IMG/VR virus record: IMGVR_UViG_3300013126_003015
Coordinates: 1 to 45,729 of that record
Strand: one strand, 5' to 3'
DNA from: a virus
Length of the DNA stretch: 45,729 bases
Positions 31,362 to 39,739 of the stretch are shown in pieces. A program made the translations under genes and the position numbers. Under the pieces are notes generated by a model that was not told the origin of the DNA, searched no databases, and saw nothing but the letters and a program-made list of their open reading frames with translations. The first letter of the stretch is position 1; each line of letters opens with the position of its first letter.

Positions 31362-34300
31362 ATGAGTAAAACTAAAACAAAAGTCAGTAACGAAGTTATT
31401 GAACAATTCTTACAAGGTTCTAATCCAGAAAAATACATTGTTGCTATTGAATCGTCTTATAATGAACCTAGAGTTACATTGGTTATTAATGACCCAGAAA
31501 AGGGTAAATATCTTTATGATGATGAATATAAACCGTTCCTATGGTTTAAAGAAGATGTAACTAGATTATTGTATGGTGGTCAAAGACTTAAAATTATCAA
31601 AGCATGTAGTGAATATGGTGTTAAGATAACCAAACTGACAACATGTGATGAAAATGGTTATACCCCACAACGTATGGAAGATGGGTATAAATACATGGCA
31701 ACTTGTAAACATTCTTACAACAATCTTATAAAATTTTTTAAAGACGGTGGTGTTGATATGTTCAGCAAAGACCATGTGATTGCTGGTGATAAAACATCTC
31801 CATCATTAAAAAGTTTATTCGTTATGTTCAGTCCAACTGAACAATATCTCATTCAAACTGGTAAACGTTTATTTAAAGGGGTTGAAGACTATGACGATGT
31901 TCACAGATTTCAATTTGACTTGGAGACCGAAGGGTTATTTGCTAGTAAACATGCAATCTTTCAAATAGGTGTTAGAGATAATAGAGGTTTAGAAGGTGTT
32001 TTAGAAACAGTTGGTGACACCGCTATAGATAAAAGGAATAAAGAGAGAGAGAATATTCAAAAATTCTTTCAAATAATAGATGCAGTCCAACCAGATATTA
32101 TCACTGGTTATAACTCTGAAAACTTTGACTGGCCTTTCTTATTTGAACGTGCTGAACGTTTATCTATTCCAATTACTGAGTTGGCAATTACGCTAAACAG
32201 AATATCTAAAATTCAACGTAAAGAAACAACCCTTAAATTAGGTGGTGAAACAGAACATTATAAGCAAACGTACATGTACGGTTACAATATAATGGATATT
32301 TCACATGCTGTACGTAGAGCTATGGCGATTAACTCTGAAATCAAAAGTTGGGGTTTGAAATATATTACTCAATATTCTGAAATCGCTAAACCTAACCGTG
32401 TCTACGTGCCAGGTGATAAAATAAACACAACATGGGCTGATAAAGTAAACAAATACGCATTCAATGATGAAAATGGTGATTGGTATATGATTACTGAAAA
32501 GAAACCATTAAGAGAAGAATATAAAATAGTAACTGGTGCGTATATAGTTCAGAGATACTTATGTGATGACTTATGGGAAACAGAGCAAATTGATAAGATT
32601 TATAACCAAGCATCTTTCCTTATTGCTAAGTTATTACCAACAACATTTATGCGTTCATCAACGATGGGTACTGCTGGTCAATGGAAACTTATTATGGCTG
32701 CATGGTCTTATGAAAAAGGATTGGCAATACCAGAGGGGTTACCTAAAAGAGATTTTACTGGTGGTTTATCTCGTTTATTAGAAGTTGGTTATGCTAGAAA
32801 CGTATATAAATTAGACTACGCTGCTCTTTATCCGAAAACACAGTTAACACATTTAATTTTCCCAGATTTGGACATATCTGGTGTGATGGAAGGTATGTTA
32901 ACTTATGTGGTTGATACACGTGATAAATTCAAATTCTTAACTGGCATTGAAAAAGGCAAAGCTAAGAAATTAGAAAAACTTATCAAACCAGATTATAAGA
33001 AAATGTCACCAGAAGAAATTGCTGAAATAGAAGCTAGAGTTGCTGCTATGAGCAAAGAGGAATTGGAAGATATTAAAAAGAAAATAGCAGAACATAAAGC
33101 GTTGGCTAACTTGTATGATAAAAAACAGTTGCCACTTAAAATCCTAGCTAACTCATGGTTTGGTTCTTATGGTGCACCTTATATCTTTAACTGGGGTGAT
33201 ACAGATTCAGCTGAAGAAACAACTTGTCGTGGTCGTCAGTATTTACGTTTGATGGTTAGATACTTTACTGAAAAGTATGGTTTTAGACCACTAGTAATGG
33301 ACACAGATGGTTGTAACTTAGCAGCACCAGATAATATCGATGAATTTAGATATGTGGCAAAAGGTTCACATTGGAAAACAGAAGAATATGCTGGTGAAGA
33401 ATTAACTGGTTTAGATGCTGTCTTAGCTGAGTTCAATGAAACTTATATGATTGGTCGAATGGGGTTAGATTTAGATGATATCTGTAACTCAACTATTAAT
33501 TTTGCTCGTAAAAACTATGCCAATGATATAGGTGGTAAAATCAAATTGGTTGGTAACTCTGTTAAATCTAAAAAGATGTCAGTTTATATTGAAGAATTTT
33601 TAGGTAAAGGTATTAGAATGTTGTTAGATGGTGATGGACATAGCTTTATTAAGTTATATCATGATTATGTTGATAAGATTTATAATTTCCAAATTCCGCT
33701 TGTTAAGATGGCCTCAAAAGCAAAAGTGAAGACTAGTATTAACGAATACAAAAAGAAGTCTCTAACTAAAAATAAAGCTGGTAATCCGATGCCTAAACAA
33801 GCACATATGGAATTAATTATCAAAGAAGGTTTAGATGTTAACTTAGGTGATGTAATGTATTATATAAATACTGGTACAGCAAAATCACATGGTGATTTAA
33901 AAACTATCGATAAAAACAAAATGACCAAAAAACAAAAACAAGTGTTTTTTGATACTAACGGTTATTTACCACCAGTAGAAAAAGTTACTGAACTTAATTG
34001 TAAATTGATTGACCAAAATACTGTTGAGAAAGATTTTGAAAACATCAAAGAAATGGAAATGCTCAAAAAAGCGTTGATTGCGATGGAAGAAAATGGTGAA
34101 AAAGAAACTGAAGAATATAAAAACATTCAAAATAGAATTAACGATATAAACAATAGTCTATATACTGATGAATATAACGTTGCTAGATATTTGGATGCAT
34201 TTAATAAAAAAGTTAAACCGCTTCTAGTTTGTTTCCATCCAGATATTCGTTCAAAAATATTGTTGGATATCGTTAAGGTTAAAGACAAAACGACAAAAAA

Positions 34301-35213
34301 ATCCGTAGAAAGATTAAAAGAACGTGTTATTTTTACCAAAGGTGAATGTGAATTAGTTTCTGGTATGCCATTTAAAGATGGTGACCAAGATTCTTACGAA
34401 GACCTTATGAGAATGGAAGATAAAGAGATTAAATTCTGGGACAAGGTTGATAAGGTTCCAAATAATATGGAAGTTGGAGAATGGGAAGAAATTAGAGCGG
34501 ATTATCATGAAAGAATGAGGATTGCTAGAATAGAGGGTATTCAACATGAGAAAGATGTTTTAGATGATATTTCCAAACATTTAGAATTAGAAGAGTTAAA
34601 TAAAATTAGAACGCTTGGTGAATTACCTAAAGATATATTAGCCATTTTTGATATTAGTGATGATGGTTATTTAATTTCTAGGAGATGGTCAGAAACTATT
34701 TGTCATTTATTAGAAGTTTTTAAATATGAAAAAGAAGCTATAAATAGAGATAAATACTATAATCTAACTGGTAATCAAAATAATGATAATCGTTATGAAC
34801 AATGGTTAGATTATGTAGCAGAATGCGAAGTAATGACTGGTAAAACTGATGGTTATTATGATTTTGAAAAAGCACCATCTGATTTTGACTCAACTATACA
34901 TGAATCTGAAATTAAAACAATAGTTGAAACCGTTGTTCAGAAATCTGAGAATTTTGTTGTTGACAAACCAGAAGTGGTAAAAGCTAAAAGAAAGTATTCT
35001 GAAAATGAAGAAGATGATGAAGAAGAATTAGAAGAAGATGAAGACGGAAACGTTATCAGAAACGATGAAGAACTTTTGTTAGATGATGAATATGATGATA
35101 CATTTGGCGAAATGCCCGAAGAATTAATCGATGAGGTTGCTATCGTAAATGGAATGGATAAAGAACCAGAGTTACAGAAAAAAGAAGAACCAGAAGATGA
35201 ATGGGGTTTTTAA
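31362..35213 (+). CDS. Family B DNA polymerase (T4 gp43-related)
   Basis: A 1283-residue replicative polymerase. The 3'-5' exonuclease has Exo I FDLETEG (around 185-191), Exo II GYNSENFD (249-256) and Exo III YNIMD (308-312), all with their acidic residues. The polymerase domain has motif A DYAALYP (485-491), motif B K593 with NSWFG (597-601), and motif C DTDG (647-650) instead of the classical DTDS. It is nearly 400 residues longer than T4 gp43 (898). The extra length is mostly C-terminal, ending in a very acidic tail (about 1215-1283) that closes with EDEWGF, which may serve as the clamp-binding peptide. It has its own host-type promoter, so it is expected early or in mid infection. Confidence 0.96.
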   Translation: MSKTKTKVSNEVIEQFLQGSNPEKYIVAIESSYNEPRVTLVINDPEKGKYLYDDEYKPFLWFKEDVTRLLYGGQRLKIIKACSEYGVKITKLTTCDENGYTPQRMEDGYKYMATCKHSYNNLIKFFKDGGVDMFSKDHVIAGDKTSPSLKSLFVMFSPTEQYLIQTGKRLFKGVEDYDDVHRFQFDLETEGLFASKHAIFQIGVRDNRGLEGVLETVGDTAIDKRNKERENIQKFFQIIDAVQPDIITGYNSENFDWPFLFERAERLSIPITELAITLNRISKIQRKETTLKLGGETEHYKQTYMYGYNIMDISHAVRRAMAINSEIKSWGLKYITQYSEIAKPNRVYVPGDKINTTWADKVNKYAFNDENGDWYMITEKKPLREEYKIVTGAYIVQRYLCDDLWETEQIDKIYNQASFLIAKLLPTTFMRSSTMGTAGQWKLIMAAWSYEKGLAIPEGLPKRDFTGGLSRLLEVGYARNVYKLDYAALYPKTQLTHLIFPDLDISGVMEGMLTYVVDTRDKFKFLTGIEKGKAKKLEKLIKPDYKKMSPEEIAEIEARVAAMSKEELEDIKKKIAEHKALANLYDKKQLPLKILANSWFGSYGAPYIFNWGDTDSAEETTCRGRQYLRLMVRYFTEKYGFRPLVMDTDGCNLAAPDNIDEFRYVAKGSHWKTEEYAGEELTGLDAVLAEFNETYMIGRMGLDLDDICNSTINFARKNYANDIGGKIKLVGNSVKSKKMSVYIEEFLGKGIRMLLDGDGHSFIKLYHDYVDKIYNFQIPLVKMASKAKVKTSINEYKKKSLTKNKAGNPMPKQAHMELIIKEGLDVNLGDVMYYINTGTAKSHGDLKTIDKNKMTKKQKQVFFDTNGYLPPVEKVTELNCKLIDQNTVEKDFENIKEMEMLKKALIAMEENGEKETEEYKNIQNRINDINNSLYTDEYNVARYLDAFNKKVKPLLVCFHPDIRSKILLDIVKVKDKTTKKSVERLKERVIFTKGECELVSGMPFKDGDQDSYEDLMRMEDKEIKFWDKVDKVPNNMEVGEWEEIRADYHERMRIARIEGIQHEKDVLDDISKHLELEELNKIRTLGELPKDILAIFDISDDGYLISRRWSETICHLLEVFKYEKEAINRDKYYNLTGNQNNDNRYEQWLDYVAECEVMTGKTDGYYDFEKAPSDFDSTIHESEIKTIVETVVQKSENFVVDKPEVVKAKRKYSENEEDDEEELEEDEDGNVIRNDEELLLDDEYDDTFGEMPEELIDEVAIVNGMDKEPELQKKEEPEDEWGF

Positions 35214-35214
35214 T

Positions 35215-35246
35215 AAAAAAGGGGCTTAATCGCCCCTTTTCTTTTT
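35215..35246. terminator. Bidirectional terminator between convergent genes
   Basis: AAAAGGGGC (35217-35225), loop TTAATC, GCCCCTTTT (35232-35240), flanked by A and T runs on each side. It lies between the polymerase stop and the convergent virion gene stop (35245) and has the shape of an intrinsic terminator in both directions. Confidence 0.88.
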
Positions 35247-36393
35247 AATATACCCAGAACCCTAGTGGTCTGAATTTCATAGCTTTGTTAAGATTTTCAG
35301 CTTCTGTTGCACCTCTTTCTAACTGTTTAGTTGATGATAATCTTTCTAACCTTAAATCAAGTCTTTCTAATACAGCTCTTTTCTCATCATTACCTTCAGA
35401 TAGTAATGTATCATAATCCATAGTTCTTTCAGCCTCTGGTGGACCAACTATACCACCAAATTTACCTCTCACTCTACCTAACGTTCTTTTTCCTTCAGCA
35501 ATAAATAACTGACGAATAAGAGTTTTTGTTGGTTCGTTGAAGTCAGCGTAATCTAATTTTGATAATGGGACTTGATTAGGCATTTTGATGATATCTGGAT
35601 TGTCTTGTTTACATTGGTCAACATTGTCTGGGTTAGTATCATAATAGAAATACCATACTTGACAACCAGTTAAATTGATAGCACTAGCACTACCAACACC
35701 ACCGATACCTTGTCCAAACGACAATTTAGAACCAGGTGTACTCATCAAATGTAATAATTTAGTACCGTTTGGACCAGCAGTTATTTTATGAACTAATTCA
35801 CTTCTAACAATTCTATTTTTTAAGTTCATATCAGCAGCTGTTAATAATATATCAAAAGCTGGTGCGATGTAATAACCAGAACGTGCAAATCCAGGACCGC
35901 CCGTTCCTACACCACCACCTACTTGTGAGAAACCACCACCAAAACCATAGTCAATACCACCATAGTTAGCTAACAAAGCTTGGCTAGTTGCTGGTGGTGT
36001 TATCCACAATACTTCATTTATTTCACGACCAGCTGGTATTTGATAAACTTGTCTTCCTTCTTCAAGTGTAACAAAGTCTTTTTTAAGTTCCCATGGCCCT
36101 CTAGTTTGTAAACCAACTTGTTTTGAATACGCATAAGTATATTGTGTCATGAAATCAAAATTTCTAACACTCAAAGCAAATGCCATATCCAATGTATCTA
36201 CATTTTGTCCTAAAAGCGATTGCCACTGATGTTCAATCAACCATTCTTGTACGTATTGTGCGTAATCCTCAATACATATTTCTAAAAGAGTACATAATTG
36301 GTCATCAGTTAATTCTATTTGACGTATGGGCGCACCCAACGAATGTCTTAACTGACGGAACAATTTCTCTTTTTCTTCTAAACTAACTCCCAT
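35245..36393 (-). CDS. Virion protein, possibly neck or head-completion
   Basis: A 382-residue protein. The N-terminal 130 residues are mixed alpha (LTDDQLCTLLEICIEDYAQY, VQEWLIEHQWQSL, TLDMAFALSVRN) followed by RGPWELKKDFVTLEEGRQVY and the QIPAGREINEVLWITPP segment. A Gly-rich stretch (GGIDYGFGGGFSQVGGGVGT) and a beta-rich part follow. The combination of helical N terminus and beta C-terminal body with Gly-rich loop resembles neck/connector components of marine T4-like phages, but I cannot name the T4 equivalent. It is transcribed from a phage-type promoter at 36405-36418. Confidence 0.6.
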   Translation of the reverse strand: MGVSLEEKEKLFRQLRHSLGAPIRQIELTDDQLCTLLEICIEDYAQYVQEWLIEHQWQSLLGQNVDTLDMAFALSVRNFDFMTQYTYAYSKQVGLQTRGPWELKKDFVTLEEGRQVYQIPAGREINEVLWITPPATSQALLANYGGIDYGFGGGFSQVGGGVGTGGPGFARSGYYIAPAFDILLTAADMNLKNRIVRSELVHKITAGPNGTKLLHLMSTPGSKLSFGQGIGGVGSASAINLTGCQVWYFYYDTNPDNVDQCKQDNPDIIKMPNQVPLSKLDYADFNEPTKTLIRQLFIAEGKRTLGRVRGKFGGIVGPPEAERTMDYDTLLSEGNDEKRAVLERLDLRLERLSSTKQLERGATEAENLNKAMKFRPLGFWVY

Positions 36394-36404
36394 AATGATG
36401 TTTA

Positions 36405-36418
36405 TTTACTTATAAATA
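36405..36418 (-). promoter_or_regulatory. Phage-type promoter motif, leftward
   Basis: The minus strand reads TATTTATAAGTAAA, with one or two changes from the consensus, 11 nt before the ATG at 36393. The flanking bases give TATATTTATAAG. Confidence 0.55.
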
Positions 36419-36505
36419 TAAGAATAAACACAATTATGCTAAAAATTTCTTTGTTAATTTTTGTAACTTTTTAATACCAAACCAGTCTTTTATTAAAATA
36501 ATAGA

Positions 36506-36520
36506 TATTTATTATAAATA
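36506..36520. promoter_or_regulatory. Phage-type motif, near-palindromic copy
   Basis: TATTTATTATAAATA; on the minus strand it reads TATTTATAATAAATA, a consensus copy. On the plus strand it lies 9 nt before the ATG at 36530 of the broken endonuclease gene; on the minus strand it is 113 nt upstream of 36393. It could therefore serve either direction. Confidence 0.45.
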
Positions 36521-36529
36521 CTAAAAAAC

Positions 36530-37034
36530 ATGAAAAACTAATCATTTTATTAATGAAGCTAAATTAATCCATGGTGATAAATATGATTATTCATTAGTTA
36601 ATTATAAAAAATCTAAAAACAAAATAGATATTATATGTAATAAACATGGGTCATTCAAACAAACACCAAATATGCATTTAAAAGGCCAAGGTTGCCCTAT
36701 TTGTAAAGAATCAAAAGGTGAAAAGAAAGTAAGAGAGTTTTTAATTAAACATAATATTATTTTTATACCACAACACACTTTTTTTGAATGTAAAAACACA
36801 AATGTTTTACCTTTCGATTTTTATTTACCAGATTATAATACATGTATTGAATATGATGGGATACAACATTTTAAACCAGTTAATAGATTTGGTGGTGAAA
36901 AAGGGTTTTTATTAACTAAACAAAATGATTTAATAAAAAATAAATTTTGTTTAGTTAATAAAATAAACCTAATTAGAATACCTTATTTTGATAATATTAC
37001 ATCTCATTTAAAAACTTTATTACCAATAAGCTAG
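36530..37034 (+). pseudogene. PD-(D/E)XK-type homing endonuclease, frameshifted at start
   Basis: A protein of about 167 residues is readable from 36543 (HFINEAKLIHGDKYDYSLVN) to a stop at 37034. It has a N-terminal module typical of phage homing enzymes with ICNKHG and CPICK cysteine/histidine clusters. A nuclease domain follows: FDFYLPDYN, CIEYDGIQHF, NDLIKNKFC, LIRIPYF (Vsr/PD-(D/E)XK-like). The expected ATG at 36530 is in another frame: ATGAAAAACTAA stops at once. Removing one A from the run of five restores MKTNHFINEAKL. It is thus broken by a 1-bp insertion, or is read by slippage, or starts internally at ATG 36672. Its 3' end overlaps the glutaredoxin gene by 38 bp. Confidence 0.75.
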
Positions 37035-37257
37035 CTTCTTTTATACTAGTGAAAGATACATTAGGTACCAAAAGTTGTTGTCCTACTTTAACAATAGGTA
37101 CTTCTTCTGCTTTTGACACTTCCATTATTTTATTAAACTCTTCTTCGTTTTCTGGAAGGTCAACATCAACGTAAATAAATTGAATTCCTTCGTTAGTTAA
37201 TAATTCTTTTAATTCCTTACAATAAGGACACTCATTAAATCCATAAACAGTTACCAT
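36997..37257 (-). CDS. Glutaredoxin
   Basis: An 86-residue glutaredoxin with the redox-active CPYC at 10-13, a VPIV segment with the cis-Pro at about 54, and the last helix KEASLLVIKFLNEM. It should reduce disulfides and supply electrons to ribonucleotide reductase, which is usual for phage-coded versions. The length is standard. The start is 2 bp after the helicase stop, so they share a transcript from upstream. Its last 38 bp are antisense to the broken homing endonuclease, which may have arrived at its 3' end. Confidence 0.94.
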   Translation of the reverse strand: MVTVYGFNECPYCKELKELLTNEGIQFIYVDVDLPENEEEFNKIMEVSKAEEVPIVKVGQQLLVPNVSFTSIKEASLLVIKFLNEM

Positions 37258-37259
37258 AG

Positions 37260-39098
37260 TTAATCTATTAATTGTTCTGCTAATAAAGCAGTTATTTCAT
37301 CTTCTGTTATTGTTTTTTCACCCATAATGGTTGAAATAACATCTTTTTTATTTCTAAGCATTTCCCACATTCTTGTGGAGATTGTATCTTCAAACAATTG
37401 GTAATATACGTTAACATCATTATTTTGTCCAATTCGATACGCACGGTCTTCAGCTTGTTCGTTGTCACCTGGAACCCAATCAAATGAGTTAAAAATAACA
37501 ACAGTTGCTTCGGTCAATGTAATACCAACACCAGCACTTTTTATATTACCAACAAATACCTTTATTTTATCATTGTTTTGAAATTGGTCAACCGCTGCTT
37601 GTTTTTTAATTGTTGACATTGGGCCGTTGTGTTTAACTGCTGCTTTACCAAAATGATTTGCAATAGCTTCCAATTCATCAGTAAACGATGTAAATACAAT
37701 AACCTTTCTACCCATTTCAATAGCGTTCTCTACCATTTCAATAGTATATGGAATCGCTTCGTTAGCTATGAATTGTCTTAATAAAATAAGTTCAACCAAA
37801 TCTTTTTGTGTTTCACTAGTTTTTTTACCTAATTGTTTTTTCATTTCAACATATTCATCCCAAAGTTGGTCATAGTGTTTCCAACCTTGTTTATCTAATT
37901 GATGGTACATTGGTGTAACTATTTTATCTGGCATATCAACAGCATCAGTCTTTAAACGCCTTAATAAAATGTTTTTTGTTTTATTTGCCAACTCTTCCAA
38001 ATTTGACGCACCATCAGTTAACCAGATTTGTTTTCTTTGACCATTTTTAAGCGTTCTAAAGAACTTTCTACCTTCACAGTATCTTACTGCATAGTGTTTC
38101 CAATTATTAGCAATAGGGGACTTAATAATCTTTAAAAGATTAAAAAAGTCCATAGGTCTATTTGCGACTGGAGTACCAGTAAGAAGCCATACTTTTGGTA
38201 TATTATACTTGACGCATACATCAACCATGATTTTACCTCGAATACTATCATTGTTTTTTAAATTATGTGCTTCATCGACAATACATAAATCAAATTTTTC
38301 ATTAACCAATTCTCTAATCATTATTGGTTCTTTCTCACCTTCTTTTAATTTTTTTGCTGGTGGTAATGAATGAAAATTCTTTAAAATATCGAAATTAATT
38401 ATTGTAAATTTATTACTATCCCATTTTTTACCATCAACTATAGTTGTATCATCACAAAACACATTTATTTCACGTTGCCAGTTTATTTTTGTTGATGAGG
38501 TAGTGACTATCAAAATCTTTTCAGCACCACTTTCTAGCGCAGCGATTATCGATTGCATAGATTTACCTAAACCCATATCATCAGCCAAAATACAACCATT
38601 TCTAGAAAGAAGAAATTTAATACCATCTTCTTGGTGTTTATACAGTGTTTTACCATATTTACTAAGAATTTTGTTATATTTTGTAAAATCAACCTCAACA
38701 TTAAAAGGTTCAAAATAAGGGTCATCAGTTACTTGTGTTTTTGGTAACCAATACATTTTAGATTCCTTTTGGTTTTGTTTTAATTTACCATATATATGAA
38801 AGCTTTTATCTGTTTCGGCTAGAATAAATTCAATAAGAACTTTTTCTGGTGTAAAAGATAAATCATCAATTTTCTTTAATTCTTCACCTAAATATGGTGT
38901 TATTCCAATTACTCTGTTGATGTATAGTGGTTCTCTTTCATGATTTTCCAATATATATTTAGATTGGTTATCAGTTAGAGCTAGTTTTTTATTTTTTAGA
39001 AATTCATTTTTTAATCTTATTAGATATGGGTTTATACCTTCATAGTTTTCTAATAAGGTTATTGCTGAACGTCCTCTTATGTCGTCTAAATTAATCAA
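37260..39098 (-). CDS. SNF2-family helicase-like ATPase
   Basis: A 612-residue superfamily 2 ATPase. Motif I is DDMGLGKS (173-180), motif II DEAH (275-278), motif III LTGTPVANRP, and the C-terminal lobe has NGPMSTIKKQ, VGNIKSAGVGITLTEA and FDWVPGDNEQAEDRAYRIGQ (motif V-VI region with the Arg finger). It most resembles SNF2/RapA-type DNA translocases, as found in many phages, where they help in recombination or repair. About 140 extra N-terminal residues precede the ATPase. The start appears to be TTG at 39098 (no in-frame ATG upstream). A host-type promoter with one mismatch lies at 39131-39161. Confidence 0.93.
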   Translation of the reverse strand: MINLDDIRGRSAITLLENYEGINPYLIRLKNEFLKNKKLALTDNQSKYILENHEREPLYINRVIGITPYLGEELKKIDDLSFTPEKVLIEFILAETDKSFHIYGKLKQNQKESKMYWLPKTQVTDDPYFEPFNVEVDFTKYNKILSKYGKTLYKHQEDGIKFLLSRNGCILADDMGLGKSMQSIIAALESGAEKILIVTTSSTKINWQREINVFCDDTTIVDGKKWDSNKFTIINFDILKNFHSLPPAKKLKEGEKEPIMIRELVNEKFDLCIVDEAHNLKNNDSIRGKIMVDVCVKYNIPKVWLLTGTPVANRPMDFFNLLKIIKSPIANNWKHYAVRYCEGRKFFRTLKNGQRKQIWLTDGASNLEELANKTKNILLRRLKTDAVDMPDKIVTPMYHQLDKQGWKHYDQLWDEYVEMKKQLGKKTSETQKDLVELILLRQFIANEAIPYTIEMVENAIEMGRKVIVFTSFTDELEAIANHFGKAAVKHNGPMSTIKKQAAVDQFQNNDKIKVFVGNIKSAGVGITLTEATVVIFNSFDWVPGDNEQAEDRAYRIGQNNDVNVYYQLFEDTISTRMWEMLRNKKDVISTIMGEKTITEDEITALLAEQLID

Positions 39099-39130
39099 AT
39101 AGCATGTTTTTAATTTTATGTTATTATATG

Positions 39131-39161
39131 TAAATATAATATTTTTTTAAATAAAAATCAA
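39131..39161 (-). promoter_or_regulatory. Host-type promoter (one mismatch) for SNF2/glutaredoxin
   Basis: On the minus strand TTG (39161-39159), 20-nt spacer, TATATTTA (39138-39131). This differs from TAnnTTTG only in the last base. The spacing is the same as in the other three sites, and the position is 32 bp before the TTG start at 39098. Confidence 0.5.
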
Positions 39162-39191
39162 GTCTATTCGTGTTAATAAGTAAAAGATAAA

Positions 39192-39205
39192 TATTTATAA
39201 TAAAA
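39192..39205 (+). promoter_or_regulatory. Phage-type promoter motif
   Basis: TATTTATAATAAAA ends 5 nt before the ATG at 39211; consensus form and the shortest spacing. Confidence 0.65.
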
Positions 39206-39210
39206 AACAA

Positions 39211-39732
39211 ATGGATAACAAAAAAATAACCCCAATCACACGTATAAATAAGTTTTTTTCTGAAGAAGATTTTAACTTAGAAATAAATATGGGTAGAGAA
39301 GCTATTGAAGGTGATGGTAACTTTACACTTATTTTGTATCGTGTTGATAGAGAGAGTAGTGCATCTGATAATTTATATGGAGAGGCACCAAAAGATGGTA
39401 TTAAATATTTTCCACCAGTTGAAATAAAGGTTATACCTATTTTAGCTGAAGCTGAGAATAAAACATATAATTCAAATGGTGGTCTTAGATATTTACAAGA
39501 TGGTCAGTTAACTTTTGGTATTTATGATAGTCAATTAAAAGAGTTAAAAACAGAAATTAGTTATGGTGACTATATTGGTTATCCAGTAACTGAAACAGAA
39601 ATAAGATATTTTAGTGTGGTTAATGATGGTGTTAAAAACTATGATAATGCACACACAATAATGGGTTACAAAGGTGCATTTAGAACGATTGTATGTGCAT
39701 CTATTGACGCTAGTGAATTTAGAGGTATGTAA
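39211..39732 (+). CDS. Virion protein (head-tail or tail)
   Basis: A 173-residue protein with LEINMGREAIEGDGNFTLIL, VEIKVIPILAEAENKTYNSN, GGLRYLQDGQLTFGIYD and GDYIGYPVTETEIRYFSVVN. The strongly patterned beta sequence with few charges near strands is like small T4-like tail/neck structural proteins; I cannot name the exact T4 equivalent. It starts a plus-strand late operon with the next virion gene (7 bp apart) and is preceded by a phage-type promoter. Confidence 0.6.
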   Translation: MDNKKITPITRINKFFSEEDFNLEINMGREAIEGDGNFTLILYRVDRESSASDNLYGEAPKDGIKYFPPVEIKVIPILAEAENKTYNSNGGLRYLQDGQLTFGIYDSQLKELKTEISYGDYIGYPVTETEIRYFSVVNDGVKNYDNAHTIMGYKGAFRTIVCASIDASEFRGM

Positions 39733-39739
39733 TTAGAGT

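Noticed and set aside
33190-33220. DTDS in the DNA polymerase at residues 613-616 as motif C
   Set aside because: It lies only about 12 residues after motif B. The later DTDG (647-650) sits at the correct distance, after the TCRGRQYLRLM helix, so the first is coincidence.
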